Assembly: GCA_050084985.1 (NCBI GenBank)
Contig: JBITNC010000001.1
Coordinates: forward strand, 85,498,001-85,562,000
DNA length: 64,000 nt
Reading direction: 5' to 3'
DNA from: Nageia nagi
Lineage: Eukaryota > Pinophyta
Position 1 is the first letter of the stretch, and each line of letters opens with the position of its first letter. A program made the translations under genes and the position numbers. This document shows positions 23,438 through 34,157 of the stretch, in pieces. The notes beneath the pieces were generated by a model that saw nothing but the letters and a program-made list of their open reading frames with translations, did no database searches and was not told the DNA's origin.

Positions 23438-23715
23438 GTTGGAAGTATTTCTAACATGATTCCTAAGTCCTAAGTTATTAGGATTAATTAATTAGGACTA
23501 AAGTATTTTCCTAAGTATTTAGGTCTAAGTATTTATTATTTTATTGTTATAACAAGTAATTTGTCATGTAGTGATCTAAGGGTGATACGTATAGTGTGAG
23601 TTTTTTATGGTCATGAGAATATTATTCTCAACTTCTTATCTTGTCTTGTAATGGCTTTCTTAAGCCTATATATAACTCATTTTGATGAACAATATAGAAC
23701 ATTTTGGTTCTCTCA
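23438..23715 (+). repeat. C2 5' LTR
   Basis: Starts TGTTGGAAGT and ends GTTCTCTCA. An inverted repeat, AGTCCTAA (23466-23473) and TTAGGACT (23492-23499), could form a hairpin in the U3 part. TATATATAA at 23667-23675 is the likely TATA box. The left flank is GAAGA. The right copy of the target duplication is lost. Confidence 0.9.
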
Positions 23716-23717
23716 AA

Positions 23718-23729
23718 TGGTATCAGAGC
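23718..23729 (+). promoter_or_regulatory. C2 primer-binding site, tRNA-Met type
   Basis: TGGTATCAGAGC, an exact match to the plant initiator tRNA-Met complement, two bases after the LTR. Confidence 0.93.
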
Positions 23730-24941
23730 TGAATAAATCATAGGGTTAGAGTGGGTGAAGTCTTGAAGGATCTTATCAAGCTCCTTAAGCACTGTCATCA
23801 GAATTATTGAGCTTATGGATGCATTGCAAAGAATTTATCAAATTCTTGCAAGTGTGAGATCCAAAGCCTCTGGAAAAATTTTTGTTTCTATGGAAGCAAA
23901 GATAGTTGGGTGAAGTGTTTGCTATTTTGAAGATTGAAAGAGAATCTGGAATAGACTAAACTTTTGCTTGGAGAAAAATTAGAAAATAGTTGCACAAGGT
24001 TTGAAGGAAACCCATGCCACTGCTAATTTGTATTGCTATTGCTTGTAGAGTCTTCTGGAATTTATCAAATAATGGATTGTGAAGGTGCTAGAAAGAGGTG
24101 GCATGATTTTTCATTTGTGAAATGTGCAGAGCTGAGATGTGACAAGAAAGTAGTAGACTAACTTTGTAGAGAGAATAACGTAATAGATTCAGGCTAGCCT
24201 ATATGGAAGGAGTCTACGCAATATAAAAGGAGGTGCTATGATTGTAGCAACCTGTGAGAAGAAAAGGCATGAGAATCCATGAAGAAGGTCACGAATTGGA
24301 AAAGTGTGGAGGTAAGAAGAAGCTGTAGAGTCAACAAATCCATGCTAAGGAATGCTATGAGTGAGTGTGGCATGCTAGGATTTTGAGCATCAGATCTGTG
24401 TCTATAGTGCGCATCTATTGGAGATTTCTGTACATGTGAAGACCAACGTGCCCAACCAAGTGCATGAGGTGCACAAATAGAAAGGAGAAGCCTACACATG
24501 TGAAGGACATGCTCTTGAAGGAATGTGAGATGAAAAGTAGTGAGGTATATTACCTATGTTGGTGAATGCATTTGGTTTGTTAAAAAAACTCCACCTCAAA
24601 CCATTATTAGAGATGTGAAGAGATCCATTTGCACCATTTGTGAATTGATCTGGGTAGACTATTACTTCTATTTGTTATATTTGGTGTAATGAATTCATTC
24701 ATGTTAAGGAAAGCCACATCTTTGGTAACTTGAATCACCATATTTGATGAGAAGATCTACCACCTAAGGAGGAGCCTACGTTGTTGGAGGTTGTACTACA
24801 TCTTTTTTTTGTTACAGGAAGGCAATGTGAGATCAAGGGATTAAGGAGACTCAAATGTAAGAAAGAGGCCCACATGATTGTGAGACTACAATAGGCTAGT
24901 CTGAAGGTTTTCTAATTTTTTGAGATAAAAATTAAACAAAG
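23730..24941 (+). other. C2 leader
   Basis: Non-coding 1.2-kb stretch between the primer-binding site and the first ATG of the Gag-like frame. It has higher GC than its surroundings and several stops per frame. An antisense open frame at 24236-24499 has no family motif and is probably incidental. Confidence 0.6.
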
Positions 24942-26360
24942 ATGGATTCCATATTTGAAGATTTGGAGGTGCCCAAGTTTGATGGAGAAAATTATGCTTG
25001 GTGGAGCATAATAATGAAGACATTGCTCAAGGCTAAGGACCTTTGGAGCATTATAGAAGATAGGTATGATGAACCTCCATCTTGGATGTCTCTTGAAGGA
25101 GAGGAGAAAAGAGAAAAGAAGGAAAAGCAATATCAAAATTGCTTAGCTCTCATGGAATTAATAAAAGGTATGAAAGAAAATGTTTTTCCTCTTATAGCAA
25201 TTTGTAAATCAGCTTCTATTGCATGGAAGGTTTTGAAAGATGTTTTTGATGTTAATGAATATGAAGCTTGTGTGAACAAAGGGGAACCTTGTTTTTTTGG
25301 TGAAGACTCATGGGAAGAGCCATATATGCTTGAAGAGCCTGATGGAGACTCATGTGAAGAGACTTGTTTTAAAGATCCTTTTGAAGGACTTTTTGAATAC
25401 ATGTCTTACGAAGAAGGCATGCATGATGATGAAGAAGAAGATATGAATTTGATGTGACCTTGTGAAGAGGCTTGTGAAACTCTCATGGAAGGGATTAAAG
25501 TGGATAAAGAATGCTTCATGGAGAAAGCTTATGAAGAATGCCTAATGGAGAAGGCATATTGTAAAAAATGTCTCATGAATGAGGCATGTCATGAAGAGTG
25601 TCTCATGAAGATGGCACCATCTCAGAAATTTGTGGATTCAAATCATGGATCACAAATCATTCTCATGGAAGAGAATGTTGAAGACAAGGAGCATTGTTGG
25701 CTCCCTTATGATGAAGACCACTCACATGGAGTGGAGAAAAATGAAGAGTGCTCCATGGAGGAGGCATATGATGTTTGTCTTAAAGAGGCAATATGGGATA
25801 ATGAACCAAGAGAGATCATTGATGAAGATGAGATGAAGGCTATTAACTTCATCCTCAATGGAGAAGACCACTTATCAAGAGTGGAGAATGAAGATGACTA
25901 TCTCAAGGGGGAGATGGAAGATAATGAGATAGCCATTGATGGACTTCATGGTGAAATGGAGGCATCAAAAGATCTTGAGAGTTGTCTTATAAAGGCAACA
26001 ATATGCAAAGAGGAACCATGGGAATTCCTTATCATGAATGAAGAAATGATTGCTTTAAAAGCAACATCAAAGGAAAGATTAATGTGGATATATACTCACC
26101 AAAACATCATTAGAGGAAATGATTTCTTATTTTTTGGCTTATTTGCTAATGCTACTAATGAATGTTTGCTAATCAAATGTGTGAAGGATAGGTTGAAGGC
26201 TATGGAGAATGGAGGAGAATGTCTTATCAAGGCATTGCTTGAGGATTGCATCATGGAGGCAACATTGAAGAGTCTTCCTTGGGAGAAGACATTGATGAAA
26301 AACTTGGGTCATGTGGATCCAAATGATGATTATAAAATCTTAGTAAGGTGTGATTTTTGA
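24942..26360 (+). pseudogene. C2 Gag N-terminus fused to acidic Cys-repeat protein
   Basis: A single frame of 473 codons with only one internal stop (TGA at 25455-25457). Residues about 1-105 are copia Gag: VPKFDGENYAWWSIIMKTLL, DLWSIIEDRYDEP and IAWKVLKDVF, corresponding to DUF4219/UBN2-type capsid sequence. After that Gag homology ends. The rest is strongly acidic and rich in Cys and Met, with a repeated 9-10 residue unit of the form (E/K)-C-(L/F)-M-(E/K/N)-x-A. Starts at 25509, 25536, 25566 and 25596 are spaced 27-30 bases apart, in frame. Diverged copies continue (EECSMEEAYDVCL, ESCLIKATIC, GECLIKALLEDCIMEATL). No zinc knuckle or enzyme domain is visible. Function unknown. The open state of the frame contrasts with the heavily stopped frames of C1 and L. 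Confidence 0.75.
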
Positions 26361-26820
26361 GTGAAACTTTGTGTGAGGAGCAACATTTGGTTGCATATGT
26401 AATAAGCCAATGTGTGGCTTTATATTGTTTGAAAGTGTGTGTAGAAGTTTGTGAGAGAGTAATATGGTACAATTATTATTGTGAGATGATGAATACATAC
26501 TCATGTGGAGTATGGATATGTAATGATGTAAAAGATGATGATGTAAAAGCATGGTTTGAAGACCATCCAAGAGATGAAAGAGAGTGGTTGATTAAAATCA
26601 CATATGGAGAGACTTTTATTGAAGAGGGAGCTCCTCAACAAAAGGAGGCACTCAATGAAGGACCAACATCAACAACAATGAAGAAGATTCCACACAAGTG
26701 GAAGGAATGCCCACATCATACTTTTCAAAAATTTGATTTCCTATTGATTAATTGGAGGAAACACAAATTGTTTTCTTCCAAATATTTGATGTCTAAAGAA
26801 CTCTTTGTGTTCCTTAGCAT
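26361..26820 (+). pseudogene. C2 frame continuation, C-terminal part
   Basis: A second open frame overlaps the end of the first in another phase and runs to the polypurine tract. It is probably the original C-terminus after a single frameshift near 26355. It stays Cys-rich and acidic (VCVEVCERVIWYNYYCEMMN, DDDVKAWFEDHPRDEREWLI) and then becomes basic (IPHKWKECPHHTFQKFD). No ATG opens it; the apparent start is TTG, which supports the frameshift reading. Its last codons cover the polypurine tract, as in copia pol ends. Confidence 0.65.
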
Positions 26821-26821
26821 C

Positions 26822-26832
26822 AAGGGGGAGTA
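26822..26832 (+). promoter_or_regulatory. C2 polypurine tract
   Basis: CAAGGGGGAGT just before the 3' LTR start TGTTGGAAGT. The same form occurs in C1. Confidence 0.88.
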
Positions 26833-26833
26833 T

Positions 26834-26982
26834 GTTGGAAGTATTTCTAACATGATTCCTAAGTCCTAAGTTATTAGGATTAATTAATTAGGACTAAAGT
26901 ATTTTCCTAAGTATCTAGGTCTAAGTATTTATTAGTTTATTGTTATAACAAGTAATTTGTCATGTAGTGATCTAAGGGTGAT
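26834..26982 (+). repeat. C2 3' LTR, truncated
   Basis: The first 149 bp match the 5' LTR almost perfectly up to 'aagggtgata'. After that the sequence changes abruptly to unrelated DNA. The missing 129 bp include the TATA box and the LTR end, so the right flank was lost by deletion or rearrangement. Confidence 0.9.
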
Positions 26983-29213
26983 ATCTCCCTCATCTTATTT
27001 TAGAGTATCATATATTCATATTGCATTTTGATTAATGATATCTTGTATAATATTTCTTAAATCTCTGTACTTTTTGGTTAGGTGTTCTAGTGTTATATGA
27101 TAATTACAAAATTTTTCAAATCTATAATATTTAGGAACATCATTTGGAAAATGATGTTGAATTATTAGTTGTAATTTAATAATACCTTTATCTAAAAAAA
27201 TATTTAGAATATTTTCAACTCTTTCATTTAACTTAGTATACTCTATTTTAGGCTAAAATGACTTTTTACCTATACATATCATTGTTGCTGCTTATATTAG
27301 AGATGTATAATTTTTTATCTTTGTATTATTGACCTTTGTAATCTCTTTATAGTTTTACAAGATACAAGGATCCTTTTTAATAAATTTTAAATCATCTTTC
27401 CCAAACACATATCATCATGATCAAGCACCTCTAATTTAAAAATAGGTAATAGAGTAACTCCAAAACTATATTTTAAGTCTTGTTCAATAGTAACAACTTT
27501 ATTTATAAATTTATTCCATATTTTCATAAAATCAATCAAATGTTTTCTTTGTATTTTATTAACTTTACATAAATATTTGAATTTAATTCTATCTTGAATA
27601 TTGTATTTGAAATTAGTAATGAATCGTAAAACAATATCTTTGTATTTATTAATGCTTTTTTTAGTAGGGGAAAAATACCACTTCAATGCAATATCTTTCA
27701 AATTGCTTAAGAAAAATTTAGTAAGCATATCAAGATCATGGAGAAATTCAATAGCTTATTCTTTAAATTTTCTAACATGCATTTTAGAATCTTCAAAACC
27801 ATTAAATTTTATAAATTTAATACTCTTTTTACCATGATAAACTCTATAAATAATTCTATCACTCAAAGGATATTTCAAATAAGAGAAGAAATCATCATCA
27901 TCATCATAAAATACTTTTTCAATTTTTGCAACTCTTTCATGTCATTGAGTGTTAGAATTAGGTGGAGGCATAAGAACAGTTTGTGCAATTGAGGATTGGA
28001 CAATGGGCTACTCTATTTGAGGTGATACTATGGGTTGTGAAGTAGGAGATTGAACTATAGGTTGACTAGTTTGAGTGGACAATGTTGGGGATTGTGGAGG
28101 AATAATATTAGGTTATGGAATTGGTATTTGAGCTACTTTCCTTAATTTAGCTTCTTTTAATTTCATGAAGGGACCTAAGCTATTGGTTCATTATTCCTAT
28201 ATATTATCTAGTAATTCAAATATAAAATCTAATTGTTCTTCATCAGTAGATTTTTGAAAGGCATCCAACTCTTATACCTCTATTAAAATATCAATTTTAA
28301 TTTCATGTTCCTCTTGAGTTCAATTAGATTTCTTTTCATAATCCATATTAATTAAAGTATTAATTTAATCATGCACATTTTCATGTTTTTCAATTTAAGT
28401 TACAATATTCTTACCATTACCATGATATATTTAGTTATTAAGTGTACATGTTTTAGGTTATTTGGGAATGTTTATCTCAGGTGCTGAAGCATGGTTGTTA
28501 GGTGTCATGATATCTTCATTTGTATTATTTTTGGAGCTTGAGGAGGTTCCAATTTTTTCATAAGAATTATATATAAACATTCAATCATGACATTAATGCT
28601 CTACTTTTTATTGATAAACATCTTTCATTTTGATGAACCTACTTTTCATATTGAAATAAATAATTTAATTAAAGTAGAGTACCAGGCTCTAACTCTAATA
28701 GCTCATGTTTTGTTAAAATATTTATAATAACTGTAGCATGGTTAGTGATAAAATATTTTATTCTATTATTATGAGACATCAATTCTTTTATAGATCTAAC
28801 ATTTACAAGAATAACATATAAATTATCAGTTTCAAATTCACTTATAGATTGCCATCAAAGCTATCTTGATTTATACTTTTAAAATCACCATTAGCAAATA
28901 CCATATTAAAATTATTAGGTTTTTGGCCAATGATGTTCATGTGATAGCTAGAATTGATATATTCATGTTCCTCTTCATTGGTTTCTATTGTATCATGTGG
29001 ATGAGCTTCATAAAATTAACAACGTATATTAGGGTTAATCCTAGTACTCCTAATATCATCAAAATGAACCTTTCTTCTAGAAACCTTAAGGTGCTCATTA
29101 GCAAAATATTTATTTAGGACATAGGCAAAACAAACCTTATTTTTATCATTTTGGTGGGCAACTACTCTAACTACATCAAGTAAAGGAAGAAAAAGTAGTG
29201 CAAATGGATTCAT
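26983..29213 (-). pseudogene. gag: M: gypsy-type gag remnant
   Basis: Minus-strand frames give a Ty3/gypsy Gag. The N-terminal part is at 29213-29016 (HQNDKNKVCFAYVLNKYF). A Pro/Gln/Ser-rich linker near 28130-27960 and a poly-Asp run near 27905 follow. The core Retrotrans_gag domain is at 27840-27387: FNGFEDSKMHVRKFKE, MLTKFFLSNLKDIALKWYFS and KYKDIVLRFITNFKYNIQDR. Gag packages element RNA. About a dozen stops and frameshifts are visible. Everything 3' of gag is missing because the locus is cut at 26982/26983 where the C2 LTR ends. No LTR belonging to M was found. Confidence 0.7.
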
Positions 29214-29934
29214 GAATCTCTAAATAAGAATGCCTTAGATGGGTAACTTAGGTGTCTAAGATCTATTAGATTCATAATTTATAACAATTTATATAGTTTA
29301 TAAATTATGTACATAATAATATAAACACAAATTAAGTCTACTAATATGAAACTTATTTAAATATACTAATAAATAAATGAAAAGTGTTCACTTGATTATG
29401 ATAAGGCAATCCTTAAGATATAGTAAGGGAATATAGAGGATTGGATCAAATAGGAGATGAATTTGAAGGCGATAATGAATCATGCAAACCAATGATTGTT
29501 TCTTATTTTATATATATCTCTAGATTGCAATGGTGTATACCACTAATAGTGTACAAGCTCTACTACATAAATATATTAAAACCTATAGAAATAGATTTAA
29601 CACAAAAGCATAACATGTAATAAATCTTAGAGCATAATAGATCCTTGAATAAGTGGCATTAAGAGACACCATAAGTATGATATATAGTAAAATCATATAT
29701 CAAAGAGATATGATAGGAATGTTAACCTCCAAATCTCATATTTATAACCTATAATAAAATAAGAAGGAGTGAAAGTCAAATCATAGAAATAATATAATCT
29801 TTATTGTATTAAATGTTAATAATTTTTTCTTATCAAGAGAAAAAGGGAAGAGTAAGGGATCTATGAACCTCCTTTTAATGAGGTGGTCCTTAATGTGTTC
29901 TTTTTATGCTAATGGATTATGTTAAGACTTTTGT

Positions 29935-30352
29935 TATTTTTCTCACAATATTTCCCATACTTAGGTTAAATATTTTCTCCACTAATTCTAGAAAAGTAAG
30001 TAATTACTTAATATTTATAACTCGGATGCATTAGACTTGCTCGAGTTGTCTAAGTTATGAGGAAGATACCAATATGTTTCACACAAGTATCTCTTCACTT
30101 ATTTTATGGATGTTTTTGTATTTTTTATCTTTCTCTTTGTATGTGCAAATACTTAGTTTGATTTTCTCACAACTTTCTCACTATTGGGTTAAGTGTTTGT
30201 TCCACTAGCTCCTATCGAATAAACAATCACTTAGATTTCTAACTTGACTAAAGAATTCTTACTTAAATTATGTAAGTTACAAGTAGGTTGTTATATACTC
30301 CATGTAAGTATATTTACACTTAGTTCCTCTTACTTCTAATGTACAAATACTT
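29935..30352. repeat. Tandem duplication, about 200-220 bp unit
   Basis: 29935-30155 and 30156-30352 share landmarks in order: 'tttctcaca..tttc.ca', 'ggttaa.t.tt..tccacta', 'taagttat', and 'gtacaaatacttag' or 'tgtgcaaatacttag' at the end. The copies are well diverged. Confidence 0.65.
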
Positions 30353-31379
30353 AGTTCCTTAAGTGAAGTTTCATGATGCAAAAATTTCATAATACTCTAT
30401 ACTTTCTTTACCAACTTAAATGCTTATTGATTTTTAAGTTTGTAAAAATATAACAATATCTAAGTATAGGAAATAAATTGTTTTATAGACTTGAAATTCA
30501 TTTCTTAACTAAAATAAGCATCAAATGAACATATATACATAAATGGGATGTAAAAGAAACTTTTCTTATTATTTCTTGCAAGATTCAATTACAATTTCTT
30601 ATAAGTGATAGAGCTTAAGCTCAACCAAGGAGATATAAAAATGACTTTCATTTTGGTTTTTATAATGCTTGGAGGTGGTTACATCCTCCAAAAATTCTTA
30701 ACTACCTAGGAAACCCTAAGCATCTCTATAACCCTAGTTTACTTTGATAACCTAGTTATCTCTTGAAAAGAGATTCAAAATTTGGGTAACTCCTTGAGAA
30801 GAAGGATGAAAAAATAAACTGTCATTTTCTCAAGGTTACATTTTATTCTTGAAGATAAACTAAGTCTAAAAAAATAGGATCCAAAAATAATATAACTTTG
30901 AAAACTAGGACTTGAAATATAGTCTAAGTCCTTTTTCCCATATTACAACAACATGCTATAATTTCTATAATTCTTCAATGCTTTAAATTTCTTCATTAGT
31001 TTGTTATAATATTCATCATCAAATTGAAGATATTTATCTTTTTTCTTGAAATATCTCCCTTGGATATAGTTATTTCATTTATTCCTTTTAAATATGGTTC
31101 ACTTATGGTAGGTCTCCTTTCTAGCCCAAATCTTATGAACTCATGTTTGTTTATGCAAGTCTCCTTTAGAAATCTTCATGGATAGTGCATGCAGTTAAAT
31201 TCTACAAAGAATAGATCTATATTAGAGGAGAAAATGAGATCCTCATATAAAAATCATAACGAAACTAGTAGAACACTCCCCTTTTTATGTTTCATAGTTT
31301 CATAAGCTCCAAGGATAAAAGAAGGATATTTTCTCATGCATTAGTATCTTGGAACTCAAGTTTTATATATGTTTATTGA

Positions 31380-31870
31380 ATATATATTTTTCATATTTCC
31401 AATAGTTCATACAACACTAAAAATGGAGTTCAAATATACCCCTTTGATGGTTAGAACTTCTTCACTCTTGTTTGTGCAACTAGACCATTCATCATGATTT
31501 TATACCTTTCACCATCATATTAGATCCCAAAAATATTATTGAAATTATAGGAAATATCATCTTCTTTATAATGTATCTAATGGAATTGAAAATGGATCCT
31601 AGTGTGAGAAATGTGACCATTTAACAATCAAGACCTTGCATTATCGATGACTTCATTTCTCAACCTCGAAGATCATTTCTTTAATTTTTTATTTTTTTAT
31701 CAAGTAATTTGATATTCAAACACTTATGAGGTTGTATCTATCCTTGTCACCTTTCCAATAGTTCAAATAACATTGAAAATAGAGTCCAAATGAGGAAGTT
31801 ATAGCCTTCTAATGATCAAGTTCCTAACATCATAAAAGATAACATTTCTCAATGTTCACATTCTTGTTCA
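31380..31870. repeat. Degenerate tandem repeat, about 180-190 bp unit
   Basis: Three blocks starting near 31390, 31567 and 31750 share 'tccaatagttca.a.aaca.t.aaaat.gagt.caaat' and, in the later two, 'atttctcaa' at the end. Confidence 0.5.
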
Positions 31871-32735
31871 TATGATATTTTCATTAAAATAATTATTTTT
31901 CTCAATTTTAAAAGTTAATTTTTAGATAAATTATCAACATAAGGAATTTCAATCATCCACCTGAATTTGGTGCATCATTTCTTAAATTTTGTGAAGGATC
32001 AAGAACTTAACCATTTTCAAGGTGTCCTTTCTCAAGATTCTAGATGTTTCATAAAACACTTTGTAGATCAATTTTGAAAGAGAATTATAGATGATATGAA
32101 CTCCATAATGAAAAAATTATCAATATGGTTTTAGAAATCCATTTCTATTTTCTAATGCTTCTTCTAGCAAGCAATTTGGGTGATCAATGAAAGAAAATCA
32201 AGTACCAAAAAATCATAACTTCTTATTTTTCAAAAATTTTGTTTGATGCATGTTTTTGGAGGCTAAGAAAGGTGAGTTGATTTGGTTTAGACATTGTTTT
32301 AGCTACCAATTCCTCTCCTCTTCATATTCAAGTGATCCATATGAACCAAGTTGACACATTCACATGTCCATTTCAATTTTATAGGCATTTTTGGCAACGA
32401 AGTTCAAAGCTTCCATAAAATAGTAGGACACCCAAAGAGGATCAATAATGCAAGAAATAAGAGTTACTCATGGTATTAATGTATTCATAGCCTTCATCCA
32501 TTTTGAATTACATGGATCCAATCAAGTAAAATATGTTTAAAGATAATGGTATGGTGTTGGCTTCCATGTGCTCCATTAGAGGAATGAGTTTTAAGAGAAT
32601 CCTTGTTGTAGTTATAAATTGTAGATTCTATGATAGTTGCAATACATGAATCTATATCAACATTATGCATCTTTCAAAACCATTCCCCTACCTCTTGTAT
32701 TATTCATCAACTAAAGCTTCAAAATCCTTTCCAAA

Positions 32736-33610
32736 TGACCTATTTTTATTATAACTGTAATAGTTATAGTCCATAAAAATATGATTAATTATGAATTTTT
32801 CCAAGTGATTCCCAACCTTGGGTATTGGTATGCATTTGAATAAGATCACTCAGTGCCATAATATTTTGATAAGAAACCATTGTAAACTGAACTTTGATGT
32901 ATTTCCATTGTTCCTATTGAATTTTAATGATGGCATTTTCTACAAAAATGTTAGCAAAAGTTAGTCTAATTTTGTAGCTGATAATTGGATCTAATTAAAA
33001 ATCTCTAAAGCCCATTTAGAAAACCTATTTTATGATTATATTTTGATTATTACTACCCATAAAATGTTATTGCATCATGAATTTTATCAAATGATTATTG
33101 GCCTTGTATCTTCCACTACATTTTACATATAGGGTATTCACATCAACCACCTTGAAGGAGAAATAACTTTCATTACTATTTAATGGGTGCATATAACTTC
33201 TGAAGCTCCCATCATGGTATGTGCTAAAGGAATGTTATTAAGACTGCATAGTTAATATTTACAATTGATAATTACTTTTGCTTCAAAATTTCTAGAGCTT
33301 CTTAATAAAACTAATTTTTCAAACCTATTGTATTATGTACATTTTGTATTCATATCTATCAGAGCATTTACAACAATAATATTTGATGAATGACCATTTT
33401 TTATTCAAATTCTCCCATGGTGGAAAAACTCAAAAGCTACTAGGAAAGGTTGCAAGATTTGGTTTCTCATCTAACAATTGCTACTACTTAAAATTCTCTA
33501 ATGCCTTTTTAGGAAACACATTATGTACAGACCCTATGAGAAATGTAATCTAGAAAACTATGTATACAACATGCATCTTATCAAATAATCCCTAGCTTGA
33601 TTGCATTAGA
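32736..33610. repeat. Possible degenerate tandem repeat, about 250-285 bp unit
   Basis: Blocks near 32790, 33075 and 33570 share a pattern of the form 'atgaatttt.tcaaatgattatt..cctt'. A weaker fourth block lies near 33390. The alignment is by eye and the copies are very diverged. Confidence 0.35.
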
Positions 33611-34157
33611 ATTGAAGGTCACATCAAGTTATTCTCAAACTCTATGTGACTATCTTTCTTGTTTAGTCACTCCAAGCTAGATAATAAAGTGGGTGTAGCT
33701 TCTTTTTTTATTTCAGTCACTTCCAAATTAATACCAAACTCACTATGAATGCATGTTTCACTTAGTACCATCCAATTTGATACTAAACTCATTGTGAATA
33801 AATATTTCATTTGGTCACTTCTATTTTGACATTAATATGGATCTAGTTGCTTGCAAAACTCTTCTAATTTGAGAAGAATTTTTTCAAATTTTTGAATTAA
33901 TACCTTAGATAAGCATTTATTCCCTTTACAAGAAGTGATTTTATGGTTGGGGAAATAATGAAATTACTTTAAATGATGACAAGTGGTAATAGATGATTGC
34001 TTAGTGATGTGTATTCAAGCTTATACCTCTCTTTTGTGATAATTTGAGATACAAGCATAGGTTCATTGAAAAAACTCCTCCATAATGATCCTCATTCCAT
34101 GTTGATAAAAATGAGTTATCACATGACTATATTTGATTGTAAAATATCCAAGTTCAA

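Larger units (their letters stand above)
23438..26982 (+). mobile_element. C2: young non-autonomous copia-type element with novel protein
   Basis: Left LTR 23438-23715, tRNA-Met primer-binding site, 1.2-kb leader, then coding frames filling 24942-26820, a copia-style polypurine tract and the first 149 bp of the right LTR. Those 149 bp differ from the left LTR at only about two positions, making C2 the least diverged element in the window. No protease, integrase, RT or RNase H is present. The right LTR is cut at 26982 and joined to an unrelated gypsy gag in reverse orientation. Confidence 0.88.
29214..34157. other. AT-rich stretch without recognised genes
   Basis: Nearly 5 kb with no Gag, pol or host domain in any frame and no LTR pair that I could match. 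The part nearest M may be its leader or 5' LTR. The content is mainly degenerate tandem duplications, annotated separately, and simple AT-rich DNA. Confidence 0.5.

Noticed and set aside
24236-24499. 87-codon minus-strand open frame in the C2 leader
   Set aside because: No motif and antisense to the element. Probably chance in the less AT-rich leader.
25133-25402. 89-codon minus-strand open frame
   Set aside because: Exact shadow of the C2 Gag-repeat frame on the other strand.
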